Positions 36,746 through 48,879 of a stretch of DNA of 64,000 bases are shown in pieces (position 1 is the stretch's first letter; every line of letters starts with the position of its first letter). Under the pieces are notes generated by a model. That model saw nothing but the letters and a program-made list of their open reading frames with translations. It had not been told where the DNA came from and searched no databases. The DNA is from Imbricaverruca yamaguchii (Eukaryota > Arthropoda > Thecostraca > Neoverrucidae). A program made the translations under genes and the position numbers. Where the stretch lies: the NCBI GenBank assembly GCA_034440575.1, contig JAOTOL010001563.1, forward strand, positions 186,001 through 250,000, read 5' to 3'.

Positions 36746-37289
36746 AGGTATGGAACTCCGAGAGGAAGTTCCCCAAACGACTTCAGGAGGTTTAAGGGAA
36801 AGCAAGGGAGGTTCAAGGCATCGCTTCCTGTTTTTTTCTCTCCAGTTTTGAAGGGAATTGTATGCCTTTCCTCACAAATGGATAATAACCACAATCACAA
36901 ATGCATAACGTGAGTCAAGAATGTAAGAGCCTATAATGCCGACGAGCGTCTTCTCAGGGAAATAATTCAATGAGGGCCTTCTCATCCTGTAGACGCCATC
37001 GTCACCACTAATTCAGCAAACAAATTGGTAAACCCCACAATTTTCGGATGGGGTGGCCGCGACATTAATGACGTACTCAGGCCCTGATTGCTGTAAATAA
37101 CATTCCCGTCTGTTTTCTCCTCACGCCAATATTAAAAATAACTTAGTTTCCACGGTTTGCGTTCGACAGTTCGCGTCTGAGGACGTGTTAGCTACAAAAC
37201 TGATGATTGTCACCCCGACCCTGGACGCATTTCATCGAAATATAAATGTCAGGGGAGGATACGATGGGGTACTGGGTGCATGCCCCCCC

Positions 37290-37520
37290 CCCACCAGTGG
37301 AAAGGTGGCACCGCTTCAGCCGGGAAGGCTCGAGTACACTCCCCGTCGAACTTTTCAACCAGAGGCGCCCCTGGTTGAAAGCACCTTATTTGAGAGGATA
37401 AGGTGCCCTCTTGGATGGAAAGGCGCCCCTCAGGTAAGACTGGAGTGCACTCCCTTTAATCTTTCAGCAAGAGGCATCCCCACAGGTACTACCGCAGTGG
37501 CGCACCTCTGGAAATGTGTC
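37290..37520 (+). repeat. Degenerate repeat related to 38395-38620
   Basis: GAGTACACTCCCCGTCGAAC..TTTTCAACCAGAGGCGCC recurs in diverged form within the block and at 38500 (GAGTACACCGCCTCGTCCCC TTCAACTTTTCC). Confidence 0.5.
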
Positions 37521-39565
37521 TCCATGTCCAGAGGGTTCGCCTTCCGGGATAAAATGCCCCATCCCCTATTGGATCCGCCCGCCGCTAAAAATGTAATGAA
37601 ATGTAAACATCGTGAACCTTAATAACTGGCATGATGTTAAAGCGGATTAACTGAACACACAAAATAGGTAATGTACAGGAACTGAACACCCTAGAGGAAT
37701 AGCATAGCTTGCGCTATCGCAAAAAAAAACATGTCTGTATGCCCATGTGTATGTCGCTGTGACTGCATTTCACAATAATACCATGCGCCTCGTGCATCCA
37801 GCGACCACACACCGCCACCGTCAGTTTATATCGCACTTGCGAAGCCACTGTCCCCCTGCCAGCTGTTTGGATAGTGTTGCCGGTCTTTTACAATATGCAG
37901 GTTGAACTGGCGCTGTCGCTCATTCTTGGTCAGTGCGTGATTGTGTGTCTTTACCAGGGCGATATTGCGCATAGCGGAGTCGTTGACATGTTAACGGCTT
38001 CGCTGAACGTGACATCGCCCTGGTATGGTAGCTGGGAAGTGCGATAGAAAGTGACAGTTGCAGTGATTAGTCGGTTCATTTACTATACTTATGACATTAC
38101 CGCGAAATACATACGCAGGTTATTATGCACCATGTCCTTTATGCTAATGAACGGTGCAGCACTCCTCTTGGGTACATACAGCCGCATATCGACTGCTGAA
38201 TGTGTTCGGTCGGCCCGCTTTAGGCCTACACCACACTTTCTGACTGACAACCGTGTGCTCATGGCATCGCAACGGCATCCCACAGTTTGTATTGTGCCCT
38301 ATGTTTGTTCCCGGCCTCTGCAACATTTACAGGATCCGCTGACATTTCCATTCCTAAACTATAATTGGATAGTTGTATTATAGTCTAAAGCTTCCAATTT
38401 TCTACGCTCGAGTGTACCCCCTCCCCCTCCTCTCCCCCATCAGAATTATTCAACCGAGGGTAACGTTCTAAGTATAAAAGACGGCCCCCAGGCATGCCTG
38501 AGTACACCGCCTCGTCCCCTTCAACTTTTCCTTCAGTCAGTGGCGACGCTCTGAGGATATGGTGCCGCCTGAAAGTCATCCCCTGCACTTTTCCTGTCAC
38601 CCCCGCGCCTTTACGCCACGGCTGGCGCCAGACGAAACTCAATTAAGGGTGAGGTGAGCTGGAAGAGGCGGAAGAAATATTGCACATGCACTAGCAATTT
38701 AATTATTAGTTCACAATTTTGTAACATGGGCCTTTGAAGTGGAAGTTTGAGCATGGCAGCAAACACTGGATAGAAAAGCGAGTTTCAGTCTGAATGTTGT
38801 GTTCCTGGCAATAGATGGCGCCACTAGCGCCCCGGCACGAGGGCTAACGGACATCGGGACAAATGGCACCAGTCGACTCTGAAGGGACAATGCATACAGG
38901 TGGGTATACACTAGGCCTGCACACCTTCACTGCGGTGAAAAGTCAGAAGTGTAATCCACCACCTATGACATGCTAATAATTCCACCGTTGATGCCTAGAG
39001 TGAAACACTATTCTGTCCGTGTATGCTTAAAACTGTTTTGTGAATGACCATATTTGGTGGTGAAGTTGTGCTCTTGGGTTTGTTGACTGCCTGACGATCA
39101 TATCTGAATGGATTTGCAGACCGCTGTCCCAATGTGAAACGAGAGGCATTATGTGTGTGTGTAGACAGGCACGACAGGCATTATGTCGATCGTGTGTGGT
39201 AAACGGATTAATAAGACAAAATCATGGACTAGAGCTGACTGGAACGCAAATACTATGAACGGGAAGCGGTTGTCTCCACGGATGAATTCTGTCATCACCA
39301 CGGGGTAGAGTGGGAGGCGAGCCCATCGCTCTCCCAGTCCCGTCACGGATGACGGGGCGGAGCAGGCCCATTACCCTTGCAGGTCCGGTGGTAGACATAG
39401 GAGTGACTCGGGGAAGGTGTAATAGTCACCTCAGGAAGCTGTGCTCCGGCCGCGGTGCTCGGCAAGGAGTCTCTGCGTACAGGACACATGCTACTCAAAA
39501 AGTTCGCTTTTTATTCAGATGATCATAGCTGTTCACAACCCACGTCACATGGTTCGCTAGTTGAC

Positions 39566-39715
39566 TATTGGTTTTAGGATGTGTCAAATGCGCTGGCCAT
39601 ACAACGTAGCCGATTGGTCCTGAGCCAAGAGCAGGACAGGTAGGACCCGAAAGCACTATCTTTCCTTCTGTCGGAAGACGAACATCCTACCCCTGGAAGA
39701 CAGCGCACCACCAGG
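39566..39715 (-). mobile_element. Very degenerate SINE (head C)
   Basis: Order of TATTGGTTTTAGGATGTGTC (tail complement), AGCCGATTGGTC (core) and GGACAGGTAGGACCCGAAAG (B-box region) matches the family, with many changes. Confidence 0.4.
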
Positions 39716-39729
39716 TCATGCGATACCTA

Positions 39730-40370
39730 CTCCCAGGCAAATCCTATCTGGGGCGCGGCCGCACTCCCACGGTGGATGCTGCAATACATGAGGGCATATC
39801 TCGCCTGACCAGCACGGAATACACCGGCAGACCTGGCGGCATGAGTGCCATGAATGTCACCACATTCTTTCCGATACCACAGCCATCACAGCGCCCCTTC
39901 CCCTTCCACCGAAGTGCTAGAGCCTGACATCCCCCCCCCCAGACAGCCGGCGTGAAATCCGCCGGCGGAACCTGTGGCGCCGTGACGAGACAAGGCGGCC
40001 CAGGCGGCGCACAAAGCTGCGCCGGTCGCCGGCGCGTCACCAGTCGGCCCCTGATCGATAATAGTCAGGCGGCGCACGCGGTGTGGCTTTCCCCGGCCAG
40101 GCGCCGTGCCTGGGGCAATGTGGGTCGGGCGCTCATCAGCTGACCAGACGCGCACATCGATAGCGGCCCGGCAGACAGGAAGCTGCCGCCGCGTACCCTG
40201 CCGATTACGGTCGGACACCACGTGCGTGCCGTGCCGTCTTTCGTTGTCGTCGTCTGACGAGGTGGGGGGGGGGGGGGGGGGCGGGAGCGGGATTTGTCTG
40301 GTCCGGTGGCGCCGGGGTTGGCCGCTGCCACCACGTGGTGCCCGCAAATCCGCCACCTGAGATTGTCAGT
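39730..40370. other. GC-rich island with an 18-G homopolymer (40264-40281)
   Basis: Open frames on both strands (up to 156 codons) but no known domain. The G18 run would be unstable in sequencing and replication. Confidence 0.5.
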
Positions 40371-40599
40371 CTGTTTAAAACAACTTATCGGGCCTGTCAC
40401 AAATACCCGCCACAAATCTGATTTCGGAGACACGAGGTGGTTGGCGGCCGGATCCCAAATAAATAAGGCGCATCGGATCCATCTACTAAGAGCACGTTCC
40501 TCGTCCCAGTCATAACGTCCCAGTCATGACATTCATCCGCCAGTGGCGCACCGAAGGAGGGGGGCTAAACTCTCCCGGAGTTGTGGGGGCCCCAAGAAA

Positions 40600-42480
40600 C
40601 GCGCTCAGGTTCCTATCAGGCGCCCTAAAATCCATCAGGGACCATTAAAAATCGCATTGTGGGCTCAAAAACCTAACACTGGGCCCCCTGAAAATGACGA
40701 TGAGACCCAAAATCGCACCAAGGCCCCTGAAAATCACATCAGGGGTCACAAGATCGTTCCGTAGGTCTCAAACTGCCACTAGGGCCCTCAAAAGATCGCG
40801 CCGTGGCGCCTGAAAATCACGTTGTTGCGTCAAGAGGTCAGCCAGGGCCACTTAAAATCATGCTGGAAGCCCAAGAAGTATCAGCGGGGTTCCTAAAATT
40901 GACGCTGGGGATCAAAAGGTCAGGTCCGGCCCCTGGAAATCGCGCTGAGATCCCAAAAATCTGACCGGATCCTCTGAAAATGACGTGGCATCAAACGTTC
41001 GCACCTAGGCCCCTCAAAATCACGTCGGGGTTCAAAAAGTCGTACCGGGATCTTTGAAAATTACACTGGGACCCCAAAACTCGCGCTGCTTCGATCGCAC
41101 TGGGACCCAAAAATAATTGCGTCGCAACCCTAGAGAATTACACCAGGACCCAAAATGTCGCGCCGGAGTCCCAAAAGTCTCAGCCAGCTCACATACATTT
41201 TTACCCGGAGTGTAACTCTGAGACCACAAAAATTGCGCCAGACACCCTCCCCCCCCCAAAAAAAAAAACGTTTCGGACTCCGGAAAAGAAGCGTCTTGGG
41301 GCACTGACCGCGAAGAACCGTACCGGGGCCCAAAAATATCCCACATGGGGATTCTAAAAAAATAACAGAGGGACTCCATCGAATCAACCAGAGCACAGGA
41401 AAATTCAGAATAGTTCACGAAGAAAAGTTCACCGAAGGGCCTTTCTACTCTGACGGGTGCCATAGGCTAAAAAAAAGTAGCTGAGCAGCCCCGGCGGCGT
41501 ACAAAAGAAGCACAAATACCCCCACCCTCCCTAGTGAACGGGTGTGCGGATCACACCGGGGTCCACAAAATCGCCCTGAAACCCCAGAATTCGCGGAAGC
41601 TCTAAATAAATACAAAGCAAATCATCAGGAACGAAAATTTGCGCCGGGGTCCGCCAAAATCGCTCGATGGCCAAGCTATAACGCGCCCCGCGAAATCCTA
41701 CCGAGTCCCGCAAATATCGCGCTCGGGACTTATAATTCCCATCAGTATCCCCAACAATTATTTCAGGAATCAAGAATTTCCGTCGGTGCTCCGGAAATTG
41801 GCGTCGATGGCTTCCAACAAGCACAGCGTGGTCAAAAAATCGCATCGGGACCAGACAAAAATCAAGCCGAAGCCCTCGAAAATAAGGATATTCCGATTAA
41901 TAAATGTCCGAACCATGAAAATTGCTCCGGAGCCCAAAAACATATCACCACATGGCGTCAAAAATCGCGAAAAGACACGAAACATCCCAAAGCTCGAACA
42001 AAATTGCGGCAAAGAAAAAAAAATGGCACCAAGGTCCGCGCACCAGGGCCCAAAAAGTAGCGTCTGAACACTGAGAAACTATACCTGAGTCCCCCCCACC
42101 CCCCCAAAAAAAAAAAAAATTGTGATGGGGTCCCACAAATGTGCGACATGAGCCAAAAACAACAGGACCTCAAGGGTACAACAGAAGGCAGAAAATGCAC
42201 CAGATTCACCAAGGCGCACTCATGCAAAAAGCGACTGGTTCGTGCGTTGCAGCTCAACATAAACACATCGGGGGCTCTAAAACAGCACAAAGAAGGACCT
42301 CAAAGCATAGCGGAGCCATGAGACCGCACGGGGCCTCAAAAGCTGGCCGGGACCCTCAAAAAGCGGCATGGTCAAAAAAGTAACAAAAAGACCTGGCACC
42401 ATCGGGGTCTTCTAAAAACGCGCGATACCTCAAAAACGTCGTCGGGGCACAAAAAAAAACGACAAAACTCTTTCGGTAGC
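40600..42480 (+). repeat. Strongly diverged ~20-24-bp satellite
   Basis: Nearly 1.9 kb built from short blocks like GGGxCCCCxAAAATCGCGCC: CCCTAAAATCCATCAGGG, CCCTGAAAATCACATCAGGG, CCCAAAATCGCACCAAGGC, CCCAAAATGTCGCGCCGGAG. Each is a 5-6-base C run, AAAA(T), a variable CGC-like part and a G run. Individual units differ heavily. ORFs through it are by-products. Confidence 0.7.
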
Positions 42481-42685
42481 TTTGCTAAGGTAACAGCCCA
42501 AGCTCTAAAGTCTCAAGCATATGTCCAGCCGCAAATACAAATTGGCTACAGCACTAAAACAAATCCGTAGACGAAGAAAAACGCAACTGGTCCAAAAGAA
42601 GAATACTGAACCGGCGCATCGGTTATGTAGCCAATCTGGGAGCATATTTAACCACAGAAATGGGATGCGTCAAAGCTCAAATGCA

Positions 42686-44038
42686 TTAACACGCGTCCTG
42701 GAGGGCCACGGAAAATTACGCGCCCTGGAGGGGGGCGGATTCCGCCCCCTAAGATCTCGGCTCCTACTGAAGCTAGAGCAACGAAATTCGCAGGGTGGAT
42801 GGGCACGGTAGTGAACTCTGTTGTGTGCAAATTACATGACATTAGGTCAATATTTTCAAGGTCAAATGAGGTCCAAATAGCAAAATTTTCTGGTTTTGCG
42901 CGGCTTGGCTTGTCTGTTTGTTGTTGTTGTTATGTATCGTTATGCATCACTGTGATTGTGTTTAAATGCTCCAAAACTGGCATTAATGATGTTTTGGACA
43001 TTACTAATGATGCAATACAGATTCCAGATCCGCCATTTCACCACAGGTTACCTATCTAGGAGCACTTTATCAGGTGCTCCTGCTCCAATTACCGGAACCG
43101 GACTGCCCACCCGACTGCTCCGTTGGGCGGCTCAGCACAATCGGCTTCGCAAAGAAAGGAGTGAAATACATGAATAAAGCATGGGAATGCTTAGGCACAC
43201 AATGGCAAACAGCATATTTCGGGATGCATAGGGAGCAGCATGCAAAGTGACATCAATCGCACGACAGTCATTTGCATTTATAACAGCATTCCAGTTGACC
43301 AAGTTTGGTTCCATTAGCCTGTCATGAACTTGACCTGACTTGACCTCGGCGACCTAACCTGACTTAAATTATATAGCATAACAATATGCATCAAACAAGA
43401 CGTTAGTGTTGTCAAGAACAGTTCCCTTTTGCCAATATACGGGAAGCGCATCAGCGCCGATTTCTGTGGTCTAGAGCTGCGAATTGATTTTACTTTAACG
43501 GCCCCTAACTTGAAAAATTATCGGCCGATTTTCACTTTTCTTACTTCAAACAATGCGCCGGTCATTTCTAAGCAGGCACGTAAAAAAATGGAGTATATTG
43601 GCCGATACAATATGGAGTTATGTACGAAAAATCGGGTGTGGGCTGATTTCGCCATCCCCCTCCAGGGCGTGTTAACCTGTCATGAACTTGACCTGACTAG
43701 ACCTCGGTGACCTAACATGACTTTGAAACAATATAGCATAACAATATGCATCAAACAAGTCGCTAGTTTTGACAAGAACACCTCATTTTTGCCAATATAC
43801 GGGATGCGCATGATCGCCAATATTTGCGATCTGGCGATGAAATGTTTTTACTTTAACGACCACTAACTCGAAAATTTTTCCGTCGATTTTCATTGTTCTT
43901 CCTCTAAACAACGCGGCGTTCATTTATAAGCAGGTACACAAACAATGGCGTATATCGGCCGGTAAAATCTAGAGTTATGTACGAAAAACCGGAGGGGTGG
44001 ACGGATTTCGACCCCCCCCCCTCCAGGGCGCGTGCTAA
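42686..44038 (+). mobile_element. TTAA-flanked element, family 2, with duplicated right end
   Basis: The left end is TTAACACGCGTCCTGGAGGG (42686). The right end at 43675 complements to TTAACACGCCCTGGAGGGGG. A diverged second right end closes at 44035-44038 (CTAA). The ~360-bp right part is present twice in tandem (about 43312-43671 and 43672-44034; shared CAATATGCATCAAACAAG). Near the left, CTGGAGGGGGGCGGATTCCG continuing into CCCC forms a subterminal hairpin. No transposase. Confidence 0.65.
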
Positions 44039-45353
44039 AGCTCAGCGGATCTACGTATTTCTTAATCGCCAAAAAATATGTCAAGAAGAGAACTAACATC
44101 GAATTGAAATAATCGTATTTTCACAGCCAACCCCCATCTTAAGCATTGCCCACGTCATGTGCCAGCACTTGGCAAAACGTGGTAGGCCTAGAAGAAACCG
44201 GACAATCTCAGGTAGTGTGGCGAATGCGCAAGGCATTCGCCACGTAAGCATGCCACGCGCCGCGAGGCATACGCCACGTGTACACCACGGGGCGTACACG
44301 TACCTGAAATTGAAAAATTGTGCATTTTCTAGTGATTTGTACAGGTGTAATTTCAGCAGCGTGAAGTGACTTATCAAGGGATACCAAAAGAACAGCCTTC
44401 GAACAGGATGGGGGAGGGGGGTGAAATCCGATGACTCAGAAACGATCGTGGTAGATTGGGCCCCTGACCATGACAATTAAGTGCTTCACTAATTATTTCA
44501 TTTTAAAAATAGAGGCCCACGTGAAGAAAAAACTAGTCGAAATCTAGACAGATTAATGGGAGTAGGTGAGCCCTTCCCAAATTTGCTCCCCCACCTAGTG
44601 CAGATCCTAGGTACGCTACCGGCGTCTGCACACATTCCACTGGCAACCGACCGGACAACTTCCGGCGACAGGTCAGCTCATTGGCTGCCCAGCGGGGGTG
44701 GCATGGACACAATAGTGGTAGCCGTAAGTCGAGAGGTCGGAACAGACACTGATCCGTTGACCCCTGCGCTTCTCACGGTCGTGGGGTCACACCGGCGCCG
44801 AGCGGTGGCACCCACAGGGAAGGGTCGGCAGGCGCCGGTACCACTAATACGCCCGGCCACCAGACACCATTAAAAACACCACCACCGACCATTCTTCGAT
44901 GCCTGGCATTTGGTTACAGGATTAACCGCAAGCATTACGGGGGAGTGTTTTTTTTCAGTACGCCGTGGAGCCATTTAAATACTCCACAGGCTATGGATTA
45001 AGAATCGTCGGACGAAACGCATACCTGACCGAAGCCAGGTCCCGATGGCAGCGCGACCGACGTCAGAAAGCCTTTAAAGGCTACAGCAGCCACAGAGCGG
45101 CTGTTGTTTCTAACGAGGAAGAATGTCGAAATGATAACGTCGCAGATAGCAATGGCGCACGTCAGACGCTAGCTGAACGCGGGCAATGTACAAATCCCTT
45201 TATCTCGTCCCAAGAATCCAAGTTTGTCGCACAGGGGGGCCAAAGGGCATATCAACAGGCATGTGCGACACTAATGTAACGTAAGAGTTACACAGATACC
45301 GATAAATGAAAGTGCTCACAAACGAGGACAAACAATATATCCGTACATATTAT

Positions 45354-45422
<69 letters not shown>
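45354..45422. repeat. (AT)n microsatellite
   Basis: About 34 AT units ending just left of a SINE. Confidence 0.95.
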
Positions 45423-45426
<4 letters not shown>

Positions 45427-45440
45427 GCATACATGTACAT

Positions 45441-45610
45441 GGGGTGGGGGAACGAGTGGATAAGGAATTGAGCTTTGCATGCCATGGTCCCGGGTTCAAC
45501 ACTGGCACAACTCGGGACAATTCCAAATCCCGCGGCCCACCGGCAAGACAGCGTGCGCGGAGCCGTTAGCTGTGATCGTGCATAAAGTGTGTTGTGAACC
45601 ACCCAATGTG
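45441..45610 (+). mobile_element. tRNA-derived SINE (head A)
   Basis: GGGGTGGGGGAACGAGTGGA (worn A box), TCCCGGGTTCAACACTGG (B box), GCGGCCCACCGGCAAGACAG, and tail GCATAAAGTGTGTTGTGAAC CACCCAA. The same layout as 22505-22678, opposite strand. Confidence 0.75.
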
Positions 45611-46079
45611 CATAAATTACTGGGCATATACATCTAAAAAAGGAGCAATGGAGCATATAAACGACCACATGAATGAAATTTGGGGAGAAAAAAAACTTCA
45701 CAGACTAAACCCATTGGACATCAGTCAGTCTGTAATCTAGTCTCTTGAACGGAAGTCGTCATCGATAATACTGTTCTAGCCTTACATATCGTTGTCGGCA
45801 TTGCTGGTTGTTGGGGCTTTCGGGCGCTTCAACCAGGGCGCTTCGACCAGTCTTAATCAGTCGCACCCAGTCATCGGCAGTCATGTTGCGCGAGCGCACG
45901 ATGCCTGGACGTCACCGCACGTGGTGCACGTTCACGACCATTGGTGGCACATCGCCACGCTTGCTATGTCATTCATTCTCGTCGCAGAGAGCGACTGTTA
46001 ACTTCGAATTGGCCCGTATCAAGATAGGCATGACCTGGGTGCATGCTAGAATGGTGATAGAATGGCCCAGCGCATCGCG

Positions 46080-46178
46080 GTGCAAGTCCGCGCCAGATGC
46101 TGCCCGCCGTTTTTCACTGTCCGCAAAAAAAAACTCCGAGGGGGGTAAAAAGACTCAAAAGGGGACGGGAAGGGTTAA
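46080..46178 (+). mobile_element. TTAA element family 1, right-end fragment
   Basis: CCGCCGTTTTTCACTGTCCGC, a GAGGGGGGTAAAAAGACTC hairpin remnant and GGGACGGGAAGGGTTAA match the right end of the family. The remainder is missing. Confidence 0.55.
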
Positions 46179-46494
46179 TATTGGGGTTTTAAGGCATAGT
46201 GACTGCCCTAACCATTCTGCGCCCATGCCGAGCATACAAATGCCACCAGAGCTTGCAATCTAATGACACGTTTTGGCAGCAGTACCAACTGCAGCTGCAA
46301 CACCCATATGCCCGCCAGCTGAAAACGGCGAAATGAACGACACAAGCGGACCAACACCAAAGTACGACGTCACTCAATAACACATCGCCGATGAGCGTCC
46401 ACCACGAGAACAGTGACGGCCGTCGTCTCTAACATGTAGGCTGGCGGCGCCGTGGGTGCTGTGCGTGTTCTCTGGTGCTGAGCGTGCTGGCGGA

Positions 46495-47045
46495 TACTGA
46501 GGGTGCCAGAGGGTGCCTGAGGGTTGGGGAGTGGCAGCGAGTGCCGGGGATGCCGGCGGGTGCCTGGTACCAAAGGATGCTGAGGGTACCGAAGAGTTCA
46601 GGGTGTCGGTAGGTGCTAGGGATGTCGGTGTGTGGTTTGGAGTGTCGGGAGGTGTTGGTGATGTCGGTGGGTGGAAGGTGTCGGTAGGTGCTGGGGATGT
46701 CGGCAGGTGGTGATGTCGGTGGGTGGCTCAGGGTGTCGGTAGGTGTTTGTAATGTCGGTGGGTGGAAGGTGTCGGTAGGTGCTGGGGATGTCGGCAGGTG
46801 GTGATGTCGGTGGGTGGTTCAGGGCGTCGGCAGGTGGTGATGTCGGTGGGTGGTTCAGGGTGTCGGTAGGTGCTGGGGATGTCGGCAGGTGGTGATGTCG
46901 GTGGGTGGTTCAGGGCGTCGGTAGGTGTTGGTGATGTCGGTGGGTGGTTCAGGGCGTCGGCAGGTGTTGGTGATGTCGGTGGGTGGTTAAGAGTGTCGGT
47001 TGGTGCCGGGGCTGTCGGTGACTGTTGGTGACGCTGGGGCCGGGC
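46495..47045. repeat. GGTGTCGGTGG-type minisatellite next to the exon 2 donor
   Basis: Short GTCGGTGGGTGG / GTCGGTAGGTGCTGGGGAT blocks in nested units. Examples are AGGTGGTGATGTCGGTGGGT plus GGTTCAGGGCGTCGG, repeated with spacings of roughly 50-60 bp. It ends about 20 bp from the splice donor. Confidence 0.85.
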
Positions 47046-47061
47046 TGGTGCAGCAGCTCAC

Positions 47062-47178
47062 CTGGCTGTACGCCGTGGCCGGGATACATGCGGGCGGCCG
47101 GCTGGTTGAAGCGGCCCTGCTGACTCAGCGGGGTACCGCGCACATCCGGCAGCCCTCCGGGCCCCACCTCAGACTTGT
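47062..47178 (-). CDS. eIF4G: eIF4G-like exon 2 (residues 39-77)
   Basis: The acceptor is TTTCAG|ACAAG and the donor CCAG|GTGAGC, both consensus. The length, 117 bp, is a multiple of three (phase 1-1), so the exon could be skipped without changing frame. It encodes DKSEVGPGGLPDVRGT... and ...RMYPGHGVQP, a Gly/Pro/Gln-rich stretch typical of eIF4G N-termini. It is squeezed between two GC-rich minisatellites: one at 46.5-47.0 kb just past the donor and a 21-bp array starting a few bases before the acceptor. Confidence 0.7.
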
Positions 47179-47195
47179 CTGAAACGGTGCAACAA

Positions 47196-47455
47196 CACAG
47201 CTGACACAGCGGCCAGCACAGCTGACACAGCGGCCAGCACAGCTGACACAGCGGGCGGCACAGCTGACACAGCGGGCGGCGGCACAGCTGACACCGCGGG
47301 CGGCACAGCTGACACCGCGGGCGGCACAGCTGACACCGTGGGCGGCACAGCTGACACCGCGGGCGGCACAGCTGACACAGCGGGCGGCACAGCTGAAATA
47401 GCGACCGGCACAGCTGACATAGCGACCGGCACAGCCGAGAGCTGACACAGCGGCC
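47196..47455. repeat. 21-bp minisatellite next to the exon 2 acceptor
   Basis: About twelve units of CAGCTGACACAGCGGCCAGCA / CAGCTGACACCGCGGGCGGC, one of 24 bp. On the gene's strand each unit supplies TGTGTCAG|CTG, an acceptor-like AG. Confidence 0.9.
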
Positions 47456-47460
47456 AGCAC

Positions 47461-48167
47461 GCGAACAACGACGTCACGTGCCGCTTATATCCTGCCACAC
47501 ATTTATCGCCCTCAGGTCAGGTTGTCACCGTCCCACTTTGATCGGCTATGCAAAAAAGCCCACATGTGTAAGAGATTTGCATCGCGTTTCATTTATCAAA
47601 ACACTTTTGGTGACGACACAGAAGCACACAAGTGGGTCAAGTTAAAAGTGGCACAGGCAGAGTAAGGAAAAAATCCAACCAAGCTTGAAAATCTTCACAT
47701 AAATTCCAACTGCGGATCAAACGGTGGCCAGGACTTCCCCACTCATCCAATATCTGGCTGTATTTTCGATACAGTACAGTAGTGTAAATACCGCATTCGT
47801 ATTCATAGTATCTGTAGTGGTACTATTTTTGCAACAGAACAAAAATAGTCTACAAACACAAATCTAACTTACAGTCCCGTCTTAAAAACGGAGACCGTCT
47901 GGTAAAAGCAACGAAGTCTATCACTTCGCATGCCAGTTGCACAAACGAAAAAAAAACTTTAAAAAATGAGGCACCTGCCCAATTGTAAACGTAAGTAGTA
48001 TGCACCACTGCATATTTCAATCGGTACACGGTGAGGAATCGCCTGTATCAGGCTACGAACGATATTCCATACGTTGGCTATCCAAATATACCGGAAATAT
48101 GCCAGACAATTGCGGCCGATGCCTGATTAGTATCCTGTTTAGTAAAACTGTTTACTAACTTGTCGAT

Positions 48168-48170
<3 letters not shown>
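47461..48170 (-). other. eIF4G-like intron 1, no other feature
   Basis: AT-rich, no ORF of interest. Confidence 0.5.

Positions 48171-48199
<29 letters not shown>
48171..48199. repeat. (AC)n microsatellite
   Basis: About 14 AC units in intron 1. Confidence 0.95.
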
Positions 48200-48201
<2 letters not shown>

Positions 48202-48277
48202 TTTGGCCAGGACTGACGGCCGGGTGGCAGGGCAAGGCATCCAACAGCCGACCACAATGCCGATACACAGCGCTCAC

Positions 48278-48392
48278 CGTGCTGATGGTCGTAAGGTGCG
48301 GACGGGCACGGGCCAGACGTGTGCTGCCGCCGACTGGCCGCGGGCAGTCTGATCGGACGCGGCCAGTCGGGCCCCGTCGGACGCGCGGACAT
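48278..48392 (-). CDS. eIF4G: eIF4G-like, first coding exon (codons 1-38)
   Basis: The exon starts at the ATG at 48392-48390, which is preceded by G at -3. An upstream in-frame TGA (near 48485) makes it the first usable ATG in this frame. It encodes MSARPTGPDW... and ends ...YDHQH plus one base, at the donor CACG|GTGAGCG. Phase 1 fits the acceptor of the next exon, where G+AC makes Asp39. The peptide is rich in Arg and Pro, with no domain recognised. The exon extends upstream as 5' UTR into a GC-rich stretch. Alternative 5' exons further right are possible. The start is inferred from frame and donor only. Confidence 0.55.
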
Positions 48393-48870
48393 CGCCGCAC
48401 AAAACACAGATATTCCAATGCAAACTGAGACGCACTTTGGAGTAGAAAATGGATCGCAAGCAGGAAGAACGTGGCCAAGTGTGATTCAGCCGGAGTCGGG
48501 TGATGCGAGATCAGCACGACGTACACGCTCGCAGCGTAGCGGGGAGCTACGCTGAGGCTGAGTGCCGCGTCTCGAGCATTACCCGCCACCGGAGACAGGA
48601 CACCTTCCACCGGAGACAAGACTCCCGGCGCCGGAGACAGGACACCCGGCACCGGAGACAGGTCTGCCAGGAGCGAGCACGTCAGCCGGCGGCCAGAGGC
48701 CGATTGAAGTCGCCAACGGTCAGCGACAATTAGCCAGCGAGCGAGACCTCGCGAGGACTGCGCCCCTTCCGGCTCGCGAGGACAGCCAATCAGAGACGGC
48801 GACAGTGTACCCCGACCTGCCCCCAGCGCGTCCGGCCAGCCCCTCCCGCACAGGCACGCACCACTCACGT
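48393..48870 (-). promoter_or_regulatory. GC-rich upstream region / probable eIF4G promoter and 5' UTR
   Basis: This GC- and CpG-rich stretch directly upstream of the first coding exon has an ATTGG (inverted CCAAT) at about 48785. There is no TATA box, as expected of a housekeeping gene. It holds about four degenerate ~20-bp repeats (CACCGGAGACAGGACACC) at 48585-48665. The transcription start is not determinable. Confidence 0.4.
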
Positions 48871-48879
48871 GGGGTGCTA

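Larger units (their letters stand above)
29909..47061 (-). other. eIF4G-like intron 2 (18 kb), repeat-filled
   Basis: The intron spans 29013-47061. Apart from the elements listed, stretches at 32.2-33.3, 37.6-38.4, 38.6-39.5 and 44.1-45.3 kb show no gene. The 105-codon frame at 44965-45279 and the 131-codon minus frame at 32714-33109 match no family. No splice pair adds an exon in frame. Confidence 0.5.

Noticed and set aside
41032..41463. 143-codon minus-strand ORF
   Set aside because: By-product of the diverged ~22-bp satellite.
47125..47498. Cys/Ser/Ala and Val/Ser/Ala repeat ORFs upstream of exon 2
   Set aside because: Translations of the 21-bp array in frames other than that of exon 2.
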